Assembly: GCF_011761185.1 (NCBI RefSeq)
Contig: NZ_JAAOYM010000001.1
Coordinates: 3,162,001-3,226,000 of the forward strand
Source: Saccharomonospora amisosensis
GTDB taxonomy: Bacteria > Actinomycetota > Actinomycetes > Mycobacteriales > Pseudonocardiaceae
DNA length: 64,000 bases
Direction of reading: 5' to 3'
The position numbers and the translations under genes were made by a program. Below the pieces are notes generated by a model. The model did no database searches, had not been told where the DNA came from, and was given only the letters and a program-made list of their open reading frames with translations. Shown here one piece after another: positions 8,078-16,836 of the stretch (the stretch's first letter is position 1; each line of letters opens with the position of its first letter).

Positions 8078-11000
8078 TCACCCTCCACTGTTTCGTGATC
8101 GCTTTCGCTCACCTGGGCCGTCCGGTGCCTGCCTCGGCGAACGCCCTGCTGGAAACTGCTGAGCCTGCCCCGCACGTCGGCGGGATCACGCTCCACACGC
8201 GGCCGGTCGACGGGCTCGCCCTCCGGGGCCACGCTCCCCGGAAGCAATTGCTCGCCGCGGCGCCGCCTCGGCAGCCCCGCGGCCGTGTAGCTCGACGGTG
8301 TCGACTCCGCCACCGCGCGCACGGTCTGCCACCGTTCATCGGCGGCCGGACCCCAACCTCCCGACGACGCCCACGCAGGGGACGCCGAGGTCGTCACGCT
8401 GCCGGATTCCAGCTCCGCGGGGGACTCGCCCACCTCCGCTGCCTCGCTGGGCCGCGCGGACCGCTTCGGCCGCCGTTGTGGCAGCCCGGAAGCGGTTTGT
8501 CCGATACCCTGCGCGGACCACGATGGCCGCTGCTGCGCCGAGGCGTCCTCGGGCTCGGCAGCGGCGTCCGGCTCCGCCCTGTGCCTTCGCCCTCTGCTGA
8601 CGCCCTGCTGGAAACTGCTCAGCCTGCCCCGCACGTCCTGCGGGTCGCGCACGGGCGCCTGCGGTGCGGGAGCCGCCGCGGCAGGAGGTGCGGCAGCCGG
8701 TCGAGGTGCCGCACTGCCGGGCAGCAAGTGCTCACCTCGCCGCCTTCGCGGCAGACCCGCCTGCGTGTAATCTGCGGCCGAGGAACGCTGTGAGACCTCC
8801 TGCACAGCCCGCCAGCTCTCGTCGGCGGCGAACTCCCAGCTCTTGCGCGCCGGCCGCTCCGCCTCCGCCTCGGCGTCGGCATCTGTGACCTTGCGAAACC
8901 ACGCCGAAAGCATCTCGTCGAAGATCGGTGTGGTCTCCGCGTTGTCGACCGCGGCCTTGCGTGCCCGTCGCTGAGCCTCGCTCAGCGAACCCTGCGCACC
9001 CGGTGCCGACCCCGCGTGCTTGGCGCCCTCGGGCTCGGCCGGGCTCTCCGCACTCGCCGTGGCGGCGGCGTTCCACCACTCGCTCACCGCCCGGCTGTGG
9101 GACTCGAACAGCCGCCTGCCGCTGAGTTCCCGCTCGCCGGAAGCGGGCACGGCCCTGCGTCGACCTGGCCGTGTGCCGTTGATCCGCGGTGCGCCGTCGT
9201 CGAGTTCGTGCGGGTCGGTGTCAGCGGCGACCGGCCACTCCGGCTGTGCCTGTTGTGCTTGTTGTGCCTGTTGGGATGCCCGCGCCGCTGCGGGCGACGG
9301 TGCCTGATGTCCGTGCCCGGAGTCGTCACGTTCGACCGGTGTGAACAACGCGGTGCCGGAAACCTCGTTGTCGGTGGGTGCGGGCACGTGCCCTGGCTCA
9401 CCCGGCGACCGCCGCGATCCGCCCACACCCGCCGCTTCCTGCGCCATGCCCGGCTGGGCGACGCCGTTGCGGGTTCTGCGTGGCAACGGCCCTCCGTCGA
9501 CCTGCGCCTGCTGCGGCACGTGCTCCGGCTCGGCGTACTGTGGCTCGGCGTACTGCGACTCGGCCGGCTGCGGCTCCTGAGTGTGGCCCTCACCGTCCAG
9601 CACGAGGTCTGCGGGCACGGTTACCGTGGCCCGGACGCCGACGATGTCCTTGCCGCCGTGCAGCATGACGTCGAAGCCGTGCCTCCCGGCGAGCCTGCCC
9701 ACGACGAACAGGCCCATCCTGCGCGAGGTGGTCAGGTCCAGCGAACCCGACTCCGAAAGGCGGGCGTTCGCCTCGGCGACCTCGGCCTCGTTCATGCCGA
9801 TACCGCGGTCCATGATGTCGATCGACAGGGTGCCGTCGTCCATGGCCCTGGTAGCTACTGTCACCTGGGTCTCCGGCGCGGAGAACGCCGTGGCGTTGTC
9901 CAGCAACTCGGCGACGAGCCGGATGAGGTCGCCCGCCGCGTGGCCGACAACGAGCACCGGCGGTGGGGTTCCCACGACGACACGCTTGTACTGCTCGATC
10001 TCCGACACCGCGGCCCGCAGCACGTCCGTGCCACTGACCGGTTGGCCGGAACGACGGCCCGGTTCCGCCCCGGACAGCACCATGAGGTTCTCGTTGTTGC
10101 GCCGCATCCGCGTGGCGAGATGGTCGAGCTGGAACAGCGTTGCGAGTTGGTCGGGGTCCTCCTCGTCGCTCTCCAGCCGCTCGATGAGCGCCAACTGGCG
10201 CTGCACCAGGCTCTGGCTACGCCGGGAAAGGTTGACGAACACGCTCGCGTAACCGGCACGCATACCGGCCTGCTCCGCGGCCAGATGCAACGCCTCGCTG
10301 TGAACCGCGTCGAAGGCCCTGGCGACCTCGCCGATCTCGTCCTGGGTGGTGACGGGTACCGGCCTGATCTCGGTCTCGCGGGAGCCACCCTCCTGGATGG
10401 AGCGCACCGCCTCGGGAAGCTCGTGCTCGGCGACCGCGAGAGCGCTGTTGCGCAACACCTTCAGTGAACGCAGCAACTGTCGAGTGATCACGAATACCAC
10501 GAACGCCGCCAGCACGAGGGCAAGGATCAGCAGGACGAGCAGGACCGTGACGCCGGTCGCCGCGTCGTCTGCCAGCTCACCCGTCGCGCCGGTGACCTCC
10601 GTACCCATCCGGTCCGCGACCCGTCCCATGGCGGCGAACACCGCGGAGGCGTCGGCGGACCACTGCTGTGGCGAGACGGATTCGAAGGGGTCGCCGCCCG
10701 CGTCCTGCTGGGCGAGCACACCGGCCACCACCCGGCCGAACTGGTCGAAGGCCTCGCCACGCACGGTGTTGTCGAAGTCCTGCCGGTGGGCGTCCGTGGC
10801 GGCGACGCGGAAGTCATCGATGCGGTCACCGAGGCGCACGTCAGAGGTGCGAAGCTGGTTGACCTCGCTGGGCGCCAGGCCGCTGCGGCCGATGCCGTAG
10901 CTGACCAGCGCCTGCTGGACCGACACCTCCTCGCGTGCCACCAGCAGGTCGTGCAGCGCGTTGCTGGTCGCGCCGGTGCCGTCGTCACCGATTCCAGCCA

Positions 11001-11565
11001 CGAGCGCCGAATCGAGTCCGAGCAGCGCGGTGGTGATGCCGGAGTACTCGGTCACCGCCTCGATCGGCCCCACCTGACCGGCACCGACACGCTCGCGCAG
11101 GTTCGCGAGCCGCCCCAACTGTTCGTCAACGGCCTTGCGCGGGCCAGCGACCGCTCCGCCTGCCTGTTCGATCTCGGCCGCGGCGGTGGTGACCGGGGAG
11201 ACGGCCATGTCGACCTCGGCCCGAATGCCCTGCAGTTGCGGTGAGCCGGAGCCACGCCCTTCGGTGAGCAGTTCCGCGGTGAGCGTGCGTTCCCGCTGCA
11301 GCCCGTCCAGTAGCGTTCTGGTGGCGGCTGCGAGCCGTGCCATACCGTCGATTCGCTCGTAGCGGTCGGAGCGCTCGAACTGGCTCGCGACGGTGATGCC
11401 ACCCAGAACCAGCGCGATCATGATGGGGATCAGGGTGACGGCGCCCAGCTTGGCCGGAAGGCCCCAGTCACGCCAGCGGAGCAAGGCCCGCAGCCTGGAC
11501 CGCTTGGGCCGCTCCTCGCCGAGGAGCTGTCCGACAGGCACCTGGCCTTCTCCTGCAACGGTCAC
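8074..11565 (-). CDS. cvnA: Conservon sensor histidine kinase-like protein (CvnA-type)
   Basis: A membrane sensor of about 1163 residues. After a basic N-terminus there is a first transmembrane helix (LGAVTLIPIMIALVLGGITV), a long extracytoplasmic nitrate/sulphonate-sensing-like (NIT) helical domain, a second helix rich in V/L near residue 350, a HAMP segment, a dimerisation helix (SLVQRQLALIERLESDEEDPDQL) and an HATPase_c domain with ELLDNATAFSAP, DRGIGM and GLFVVGRLA. The dimerisation helix lacks a clear phospho-acceptor His, usual for CvnA. The last 450 residues are Pro/Ala/Arg-rich with a Gln-Ala run and two copies of a GLPRRRRGE-LLPGS / DVRGRLSSFQQGV module. The GTG chosen has GAGGAG eight bases upstream; a GTG 20 codons earlier is in frame but has no such signal. 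Confidence 0.93.
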   Translation of the reverse strand: MTVAGEGQVPVGQLLGEERPKRSRLRALLRWRDWGLPAKLGAVTLIPIMIALVLGGITVASQFERSDRYERIDGMARLAAATRTLLDGLQRERTLTAELLTEGRGSGSPQLQGIRAEVDMAVSPVTTAAAEIEQAGGAVAGPRKAVDEQLGRLANLRERVGAGQVGPIEAVTEYSGITTALLGLDSALVAGIGDDGTGATSNALHDLLVAREEVSVQQALVSYGIGRSGLAPSEVNQLRTSDVRLGDRIDDFRVAATDAHRQDFDNTVRGEAFDQFGRVVAGVLAQQDAGGDPFESVSPQQWSADASAVFAAMGRVADRMGTEVTGATGELADDAATGVTVLLVLLILALVLAAFVVFVITRQLLRSLKVLRNSALAVAEHELPEAVRSIQEGGSRETEIRPVPVTTQDEIGEVARAFDAVHSEALHLAAEQAGMRAGYASVFVNLSRRSQSLVQRQLALIERLESDEEDPDQLATLFQLDHLATRMRRNNENLMVLSGAEPGRRSGQPVSGTDVLRAAVSEIEQYKRVVVGTPPPVLVVGHAAGDLIRLVAELLDNATAFSAPETQVTVATRAMDDGTLSIDIMDRGIGMNEAEVAEANARLSESGSLDLTTSRRMGLFVVGRLAGRHGFDVMLHGGKDIVGVRATVTVPADLVLDGEGHTQEPQPAESQYAEPQYAEPEHVPQQAQVDGGPLPRRTRNGVAQPGMAQEAAGVGGSRRSPGEPGHVPAPTDNEVSGTALFTPVERDDSGHGHQAPSPAAARASQQAQQAQQAQPEWPVAADTDPHELDDGAPRINGTRPGRRRAVPASGERELSGRRLFESHSRAVSEWWNAAATASAESPAEPEGAKHAGSAPGAQGSLSEAQRRARKAAVDNAETTPIFDEMLSAWFRKVTDADAEAEAERPARKSWEFAADESWRAVQEVSQRSSAADYTQAGLPRRRRGEHLLPGSAAPRPAAAPPAAAAPAPQAPVRDPQDVRGRLSSFQQGVSRGRRHRAEPDAAAEPEDASAQQRPSWSAQGIGQTASGLPQRRPKRSARPSEAAEVGESPAELESGSVTTSASPAWASSGGWGPAADERWQTVRAVAESTPSSYTAAGLPRRRRGEQLLPGSVAPEGEPVDRPRVERDPADVRGRLSSFQQGVRRGRHRTAQVSESDHETVEGE

Positions 11566-12680
11566 GAAGGTGACTCCTCTTCCGGATCGCTCGCTGTTCC
11601 ACGGCGCAGCCCCGAGACGCCCCACCCGGACGGCCCGGGCCGCGCTCTGCTTCGCGACCAGTCACGCACCGCGCGCACACCCACCCTTGTCGCCTTCGCC
11701 GAATCTCTCGGCCTTTCACCGTTTGTCACCGTTGTCGGCGTTGTCACCGTTGTCGGAGCTGTCGGCGCTGTCACCGCCCGCCCCTGCGGTAGGCGCGCGG
11801 CGATCGTCAACGCTGGTGGACGGTCGCCGCACGGCAGCCGACCGTCGGAGCTCACCGGTCGGCGATGGCTCCACGACCACGGCGTTGCCGCACCCAATTG
11901 ACGTCTCTGACGTCGGTCGGGGTGAAGAAAGCGTACACCAATCGGGTACTTGCCAAATCTTCTCGAGACGCCGCCGCTGACCAGCCAAAATGGCACTTCA
12001 ACAGGGCCGCGAGCACCTCGATTAGCCGCGGCCACGACGCCGGGCCGCAATTCGGTTACCGCATTCATCCGGCAACACCCATCAAGCATCACCCACAAAG
12101 CGCAAGCCTCCGCGGCACTGTCACCCACCAGCGGCATGGCAGGTGACGTCAGGGTGGAGTGCGAACTGCAAAATGCGCACGATCATGTGGCACCACAACC
12201 TCGATCAACCCAGGTGCTTCCTCACCAGATCTCCGCCTTGAGCAGGGGGTCTTCACAAGGACGTCGCGTCCGGGTGAGGGAGGGGCAAGCCCGGCGGCGG
12301 TAGGTCACACCCCCGGCCAGGTGTTACTCAGCGTAGAACGACAGCGTGGCAAGGCCCACAGCGGGTCACTCACCGACACCACGCCGTCGCACCCGGTCGA
12401 CGGCAGGCCGTGGCCGACGATCGGCCGCCGTCCGCACGACGAACGGACCGAACCACCGAACACAGGCGGTGGTCGGCCCCCGGCGCGTCAAGCCGTGCTA
12501 CCCGTGGCGGAATCGCGGACGCATTCGCGACCAGGAATCGAAACAAAGCACGCACGAAATGTGGCTGGATTCGCGATGGGACGCGCACGGCGAGGCACCG
12601 AATATCGATTCACGGACAGCCGCGGGCGAGGTGGTCGCGGCCTCGAACTCCCGGCCTGGGACCCTCGCAGGGTGAACACG
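11566..12680. other. Intergenic region, 1.1 kb, no convincing gene
   Basis: This gap lies between the divergent cvnA and polyamine operons. Several open frames exist on both strands but none shows family-like sequence, a good ribosome-binding site or the codon bias of the neighbours. The part from about 11890 to 12200 is visibly less GC-rich than the rest of the window, as expected of regulatory DNA. It contains the 9-base repeat at 11722-11775. Promoters for both operons should be here but I cannot place them with confidence. Confidence 0.6.
11722..11775. repeat. Six-copy 9-bp direct repeat
   Basis: Six successive 9-base units alternate between GTTGTCACC and GTTGTCGGC/A, ending GCTGTCGGC GCTGTCACC. 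The array begins about 155 bases upstream of the cvnA start. Because the unit is a multiple of three, it reads as an acidic Asp/Asn/Gly tail on the minus strand in an open frame of 90 codons (11716-11988), but that frame otherwise looks non-coding. Confidence 0.75.
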
Positions 12681-13856
12681 GTGAACCCGGTGAGCCCTGC
12701 GGTGGACAGAATCCGCGCCTTCCTCGCCGACCACGACCCGCCGACGCCGTGTCTGGTGATCGACATCGACACGGTACTGGACAACTACCGCTCGCTCGCC
12801 GAGGCATTCCCCGGCGCCCGCATCCAGTACGCGGTGAAGGCCAACCCCGCTGGGGCGGTGCTCAGGGCCCTTGTCGGGGAGGGGGCCGCCTTCGACGTCG
12901 CCAGCCCGGCCGAGATCAGGCGCTGCCTCGCGGCCGGAGCCCGACCACAGTCGGTTTCCTACGGCAACCCCATCAAGAAGCCGGCCGACATCGCGTTCGC
13001 TCACTCGGCCGGGGTCGACGAGTTCTGCTTCGACTCGCTCGCAGATCTGGAGAACATCGCCGAGCACGCTCCGGGAGCGCGGGTGCTGGCGCGGCTTGCC
13101 GTGGACGGCCCCGAATCGGCCACCCCGTTCGGGCACAAGTTCGGCTGCGACGCCGAGGAGGCGGCCGAGTTGCTTTCGCGTGCCGGCCACCTCGGTCTGC
13201 GCCCAACGGGCCTCAGCTTCCACGTCGGCTCGCAGCAACTCGACCCCGGCGCCTGGGAACTGGCCATCGGCGCGGCGGCGAAGGTGTTCGAAGCCAGCTC
13301 GGCGGGAGGCACAGCGCTACGCAGCCTCAACATCGGCGGTGGATTCGGCGTGGACTACCGTGCCGCCGCGCCCTCCCCGCACGAGTACGCCGCCTCGGTG
13401 TTGCCCGCGCTGCGGTCGCACTTCGAGTGCCCGCCCGAACTCGTCCTCGAACCGGGGCGGGCGATCGTCGGCGCGGCTGGCCTGATCCGCGGCGAGGTGG
13501 TGCTGGTGGCGAACCGGCGGGGGGAAGCCGAACGCAGATGGGTGTACCTCGACATCGGCAGGTACAACGGGCTGGCCGAGACGGAGAACGAGGCGATCGC
13601 CTACCAGCTCGAAGTTGTCGAAGATCACCCCGAACCGGACGGGCCTGTGATCATCGCGGGGCCGACGTGCGATGGTGACGACGTGCTCTACCAGCGAACC
13701 CCGTACCGGCTGCCGCTGTCCTTGCGGCCGGGCGATCAAATCGACATCCTCGCGACGGGCGCGTACACGGCGAGTTACTCGTCGATCGCGTTCAACGGGA
13801 TTGAGCCATTGCGTACGTACTGTGTATCTGAAGGGAGGCTGATCAGTGCCGAGTGA
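12681..13856 (+). CDS. PLP-dependent ornithine/lysine decarboxylase (type III fold)
   Basis: A 391-residue alanine-racemase-fold decarboxylase. Visible motifs are YAVKANP (Lys53 the PLP Schiff-base lysine), FHVGSQ, the phosphate-binding GGGFGVDY, EPGRAIVG, and GPTCDGDD, whose Cys is the catalytic residue contributed across the dimer in ornithine decarboxylases. This pattern and the downstream SpeD and SpeE-like genes favour ornithine decarboxylase (putrescine synthesis); lysine or a dual substrate is possible. Three in-frame GTG codons occur at 12672, 12681 and 12690; the middle one has AGGG eight bases upstream. The frame stays open for 170 codons further upstream, but that part has no family sequence. 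It overlaps speD by 11 bases. Confidence 0.9.
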   Translation: MNPVSPAVDRIRAFLADHDPPTPCLVIDIDTVLDNYRSLAEAFPGARIQYAVKANPAGAVLRALVGEGAAFDVASPAEIRRCLAAGARPQSVSYGNPIKKPADIAFAHSAGVDEFCFDSLADLENIAEHAPGARVLARLAVDGPESATPFGHKFGCDAEEAAELLSRAGHLGLRPTGLSFHVGSQQLDPGAWELAIGAAAKVFEASSAGGTALRSLNIGGGFGVDYRAAAPSPHEYAASVLPALRSHFECPPELVLEPGRAIVGAAGLIRGEVVLVANRRGEAERRWVYLDIGRYNGLAETENEAIAYQLEVVEDHPEPDGPVIIAGPTCDGDDVLYQRTPYRLPLSLRPGDQIDILATGAYTASYSSIAFNGIEPLRTYCVSEGRLISAE

Positions 13857-14235
13857 GTTCGTACCGGTCGGCGTGTTTTCCGGCAAGCACGTCCTCGCAG
13901 AGTTGGACGGCATCGATCCACATCTGCTTGACGACGAGCAATTCCTACGGAGCACCTTGGCGAGCACGCTGACCGAGGCGGGCGCGACGGTGTGCGACGT
14001 GATCGCGCACCGGTTCGAACCGCAGGGGGTGACCGTTCTGGCGATGCTTTCCGAGTCCCATGCTTCGGTGCACACCTACCCGGAGATCGGCGCGATGTTC
14101 GTCGACGTCTTCACGTGCGGCGATCGGGCCGACCCGCAGGAGGCGGTACGGCTGCTTGCCGACGCACTCGGCACGCGATCGATGAACATGTCGACACTCC
14201 AGCGCGGGCGGCTGCCCGTGAACGCGGGGAAGTGA
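13846..14235 (+). CDS. speD: S-adenosylmethionine decarboxylase proenzyme SpeD
   Basis: A 129-residue prokaryotic (SpeH-type) AdoMet decarboxylase that makes decarboxylated AdoMet, the aminopropyl donor for spermidine. The self-processing site is LSESHASVHTYPE: cleavage between Glu70 and Ser71 would turn Ser71 into the pyruvoyl cofactor, and the His and Cys residues needed for processing (VHTYPE; DVFTCGD) are present. The GTG start has a strong GGGAGG seven bases upstream inside the end of the decarboxylase gene, and the stop abuts the start of the speE-like gene. The three genes form one polyamine operon. Confidence 0.95.
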   Translation: MPSEFVPVGVFSGKHVLAELDGIDPHLLDDEQFLRSTLASTLTEAGATVCDVIAHRFEPQGVTVLAMLSESHASVHTYPEIGAMFVDVFTCGDRADPQEAVRLLADALGTRSMNMSTLQRGRLPVNAGK

Positions 14236-15111
14236 ATGTCAGAGCAGATCGTCGAACCCCTCGGCGCCGGCCTTTCCCGGGTATGGGAACTGTCCGGCAC
14301 CATTCTCGACACACACACCGACTACCAGCACGTCGTCATCGCCAAGACGGCACAGGGCGTGACGCTGTTCTGTGACGACGAGCGACAGAGCACCGAGACG
14401 AGCCAGCTCGTCTACCACGAGGCGCTGATGGTGCCCGGGATGTTGCTCGCCGACAACGTCGACCGGGTGCTCGTCATCGGCTCGAGCGAGGGCGTCGCCA
14501 GCCAGCTCGCGGTCGCGTTCGGAGCGGAGTTGGTCGACCATGTCGACATCGACCGCGAGACGGTGCGCGCCTGTGCGCGACATCTGCCCTACGGCTACTC
14601 CGACGCCGAGTTGGCGCGGGCGGAGCGCGGCGAAGGCAAGGTCAGGATGCACTACCGCGACGGGTGGGAGTTCCTCGATACCGCGCGGCAGCGCTACGAC
14701 GTGGTGGTCATCGACCTCCCCGACGAGAACACCGATCCCGCCGCACAGCACAATCGGCTCTACGGCGAAGACTTCCTGAGCCGATGCAGCGACTTGCTCA
14801 GCCCCGGCGGAGTCGTCGTGTGTCAGGCGGGGTGCCCGACGCTGTGGCGCAACGACACGTTGCTGGCGGCGTGGAAGCGGTTCGGCGAGATCTTCGGCAC
14901 GGTCGTCTACTTCGGTTCCGACGAGCACGAGTGGGCGTTCCTGTCAGGCAGGCCGGACCGCGTCGACGCACCCGTGGACGGCATGATCGAACGGTTGTCA
15001 CGCTCGAGCTACCGGCCCCACTCGATAGACGCCGAAACGCTGCGCGGCGCGACCGTGCCGCCGTACTCGGTGCGGGCTACAGCTTCCGGCCCGCCAGCAC
15101 CCGGCGCGTGA
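14236..15111 (+). CDS. speE: Spermidine synthase-like aminopropyltransferase
   Basis: A 291-residue Rossmann-type aminopropyltransferase. The substrate-entry segment QLVYHEALMVPG and the 'D-x-D-x-E-T-V' acidic motif are family-like. The nucleotide-binding glycine loop, normally GGGDG, reads GSSEG here, and the usual DSSDP catalytic segment reads DLPDENTDP, so this is a divergent member. The context (directly after speD, ATG four bases from the speD stop) strongly supports transfer of an aminopropyl group to putrescine or a related diamine. The last 35 bases overlap the convergent gene at 15077-15421. Confidence 0.85.
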   Translation: MSEQIVEPLGAGLSRVWELSGTILDTHTDYQHVVIAKTAQGVTLFCDDERQSTETSQLVYHEALMVPGMLLADNVDRVLVIGSSEGVASQLAVAFGAELVDHVDIDRETVRACARHLPYGYSDAELARAERGEGKVRMHYRDGWEFLDTARQRYDVVVIDLPDENTDPAAQHNRLYGEDFLSRCSDLLSPGGVVVCQAGCPTLWRNDTLLAAWKRFGEIFGTVVYFGSDEHEWAFLSGRPDRVDAPVDGMIERLSRSSYRPHSIDAETLRGATVPPYSVRATASGPPAPGA

Positions 15112-15421
15112 CAGCCCGCTCGGCGACGAAGGACAGCAGGGGCACACAGCCCGCGAGCAACACCCCGATGGTGCCCTTCACCGACCACCGCGCCTTCAGT
15201 GCCAGGTCGACAGCCAGTACGAGATAGACCATGTAGATCACGCCGTGGATGGGCGAGTACACGGCGGAAGGGTCGGGGTTGTCGAAGCCGTAGCGCAACA
15301 CCATCACGGCCACCAGCCCGAGCAGTCCGATGCCGGTGACGAAGGCGGCGACCCGAAAGCGCAGCAACGGTCCGCGCAGGTTCGTGGTCGCCGCCACCTC
15401 GTCACGGTCGGTCGTCACCAT
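15077..15421 (-). CDS. DUF3817 membrane protein
   Basis: A 114-residue integral membrane protein with three predicted helices: FRVAAFVTGIGLLGLVAVMVL, HGVIYMVYLVLAVDLAL and VKGTIGVLLAGCVPLLSFVAER. The 'P-I-H-G-V-I-Y-M-V-Y' segment and the 'S-F-x-x-E-R' ending are the DUF3817 hallmarks. Function is unknown; the family is widespread in actinobacteria and usually sits beside another small membrane gene, as here (2 bases from the stop of the gene at 15423-15854). The 3' end overlaps the convergent speE-like gene. Confidence 0.88.
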   Translation of the reverse strand: MVTTDRDEVAATTNLRGPLLRFRVAAFVTGIGLLGLVAVMVLRYGFDNPDPSAVYSPIHGVIYMVYLVLAVDLALKARWSVKGTIGVLLAGCVPLLSFVAERAVTRRVLAGRKL

Positions 15422-15422
15422 G

Positions 15423-15854
15423 TCAGTTCCCCTCGCGATCTCGAGCGTTCAACTCCGCCAGGTATCTGTTGTAGGCGGCAAGTTCGTCATCAGCGGGCCC
15501 GGCGCGTGCGACCGACCGCGCCGATGCTGTGGTCGGCGCATCGGTCCGCCGCTGCTTCAGCGGCACGGCTGTGCCGCCTGTGGGCTCGGTCTCGGTTCGC
15601 TGCTCAGCTGCCTGCCGCCGCAGCCTGCGCATCCGCCGCACCATGAACAACGGGAAAAGCCCGAACAGTGGCCACTGCAACACGTAACCGAGGTTCTGGA
15701 AGGTACCGCCCGCCGAGGAGTAGCGCTCCCACTGCCACCACGCCAGCCCGAGGCCGACCACGAGGCCCAGCACGCAGACGGCGGCGATCGCCAGCCCACG
15801 GGATACGGTCGAGCTCTTGGACACGCCTTCGACGCTAGCACTCGTCGCGGGCAC
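15423..15854 (-). CDS. Small membrane protein of unknown function
   Basis: A 143-residue protein with two transmembrane helices (GLAIAAVCVLGLVVGLGLAW and LQWPLFGLFPLFMVRR) joined by a short outward loop containing the motif WQWERYSSAGGTFQNLGY. The C-terminal 80 residues are cytoplasmic, charged and end in DELAAYNRYLAELNARD. The W-x-R-x-x-S-x-x-G-T-x-Q-N-x-G motif recurs in actinobacterial paralogues next to DUF3817 genes, from memory. The start could be ten codons downstream (GTG). It lies upstream of the DUF3817 gene in a two-gene operon. Confidence 0.75.
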   Translation of the reverse strand: MPATSASVEGVSKSSTVSRGLAIAAVCVLGLVVGLGLAWWQWERYSSAGGTFQNLGYVLQWPLFGLFPLFMVRRMRRLRRQAAEQRTETEPTGGTAVPLKQRRTDAPTTASARSVARAGPADDELAAYNRYLAELNARDREGN

Positions 15855-15879
15855 CCCCGCCCAGGGCGGGCGGCGCGCG

Positions 15880-16728
15880 CTACCGGGCTTGCCTTACCGC
15901 GGCCGCGTAGTCCTCGGCGAGGCCGAAAACCTTGCGCCCGTACTCGGTGGAGTTGTTGTAGGACAGCACCCCCGACCACCAACCCTCGGCGGTCGACATG
16001 TCCCTTCCACTCGCGCACAGGTAGCGCGCGGCCGACAGCGCCGCGTCGTCGATCTGTTGCGGGTCGGCCATGCCGTCTCCGGAGGCGTCGGTCCCGTGCC
16101 GCAGCCAGGTGCTCGGGATGAACTGCATGGGGCCGACGGCCCGATCGTGTTCGACGTCACCGTCGAGCCTGCCGCCGTCGGTGTCCAGGATCGCCTTGAC
16201 TCCCTCGGAACCGTCGAGCGGGACACCGATGATCGGTTTCGACGGCCTGCCGTCCTCGCCGAGTATCGCGCCGCCGTAGCGGCCATGGTTGGACTCGACC
16301 CGTCCTATGCCAGCCAGCGTCGCCCACGACAGCCTGCAGCTGGGCTGGTGCTCCCGCATCACCAGTTCAGCGTTGCCGTATGCCAGCAGCGCCCGTTCCG
16401 GAACCGCGGTGGCGGCCGAGGTCGTGCGGGCCCAATCCAGCAGCGGGTTGGCGCCGGGGGCGGTGACCCGACCGCCACCAGCCCTGCCACTGGTCCCGCG
16501 GTCGGTTATGTGGTCGGTGGCGGGTGCGGCCGAACCCGGCTCGACGTCGGCCGGTCGCACGTCCAGCGCCGGGATGTCGGTGGTGGTCGGGCCTGCCTGT
16601 GGGCTGGCGGCGCGGGCGACGAGCCACACTCCGCCCGCCGCGACGCCGAGTACCGCCACCACGATCACCAGGCGGGCCAGAGCCGCCCGCCCGCTTCGAC
16701 TCGCCGTGCGTGTCCGCGGTTCGTGCAC
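15880..16728 (-). CDS. Membrane-anchored lytic transglycosylase (SLT)
   Basis: A 282-residue cell-wall hydrolase. The N-terminus carries a signal-anchor (LARLVIVVAVLGVAAGGVWLVA), then about 75 residues of low-complexity linker, then a GH23-like lysozyme fold: IGRVESNHGRYG, with the catalytic Glu in RVESNHG, followed by the AVGPMQFIPSTW motif and the C-terminal SYNNSTEYGRKV. Such enzymes cleave the MurNAc-GlcNAc bond to 1,6-anhydro products outside the membrane. The GTG chosen is preceded by GGAGGG at seven bases; a GTG five codons further upstream is less likely. Confidence 0.9.
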   Translation of the reverse strand: MHEPRTRTASRSGRAALARLVIVVAVLGVAAGGVWLVARAASPQAGPTTTDIPALDVRPADVEPGSAAPATDHITDRGTSGRAGGGRVTAPGANPLLDWARTTSAATAVPERALLAYGNAELVMREHQPSCRLSWATLAGIGRVESNHGRYGGAILGEDGRPSKPIIGVPLDGSEGVKAILDTDGGRLDGDVEHDRAVGPMQFIPSTWLRHGTDASGDGMADPQQIDDAALSAARYLCASGRDMSTAEGWWSGVLSYNNSTEYGRKVFGLAEDYAAAVRQAR

Positions 16729-16836
16729 CGCCTGGCCCTCCACCCGACCCGATTACTGACCTTTCGACAACGACGTGCCGCGGGCATACGTTACGGCGTG
16801 GCCGTCGCGCTGCTCGCGGCACCGTCGTCGATCAGG

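Noticed and set aside
11716-11988. A 90-codon minus-strand frame upstream of cvnA ending in an Asp/Asn/Gly repeat tail.
   Set aside because: The tail is only the translation of the 9-bp repeat; the remainder lacks a ribosome-binding site, a family match and the codon bias of the neighbours.
12159-12680. In-frame upstream extension of the ornithine decarboxylase-like gene.
   Set aside because: It has no resemblance to the PLP decarboxylase N-terminus and no ribosome-binding site; the real start is near 12681.
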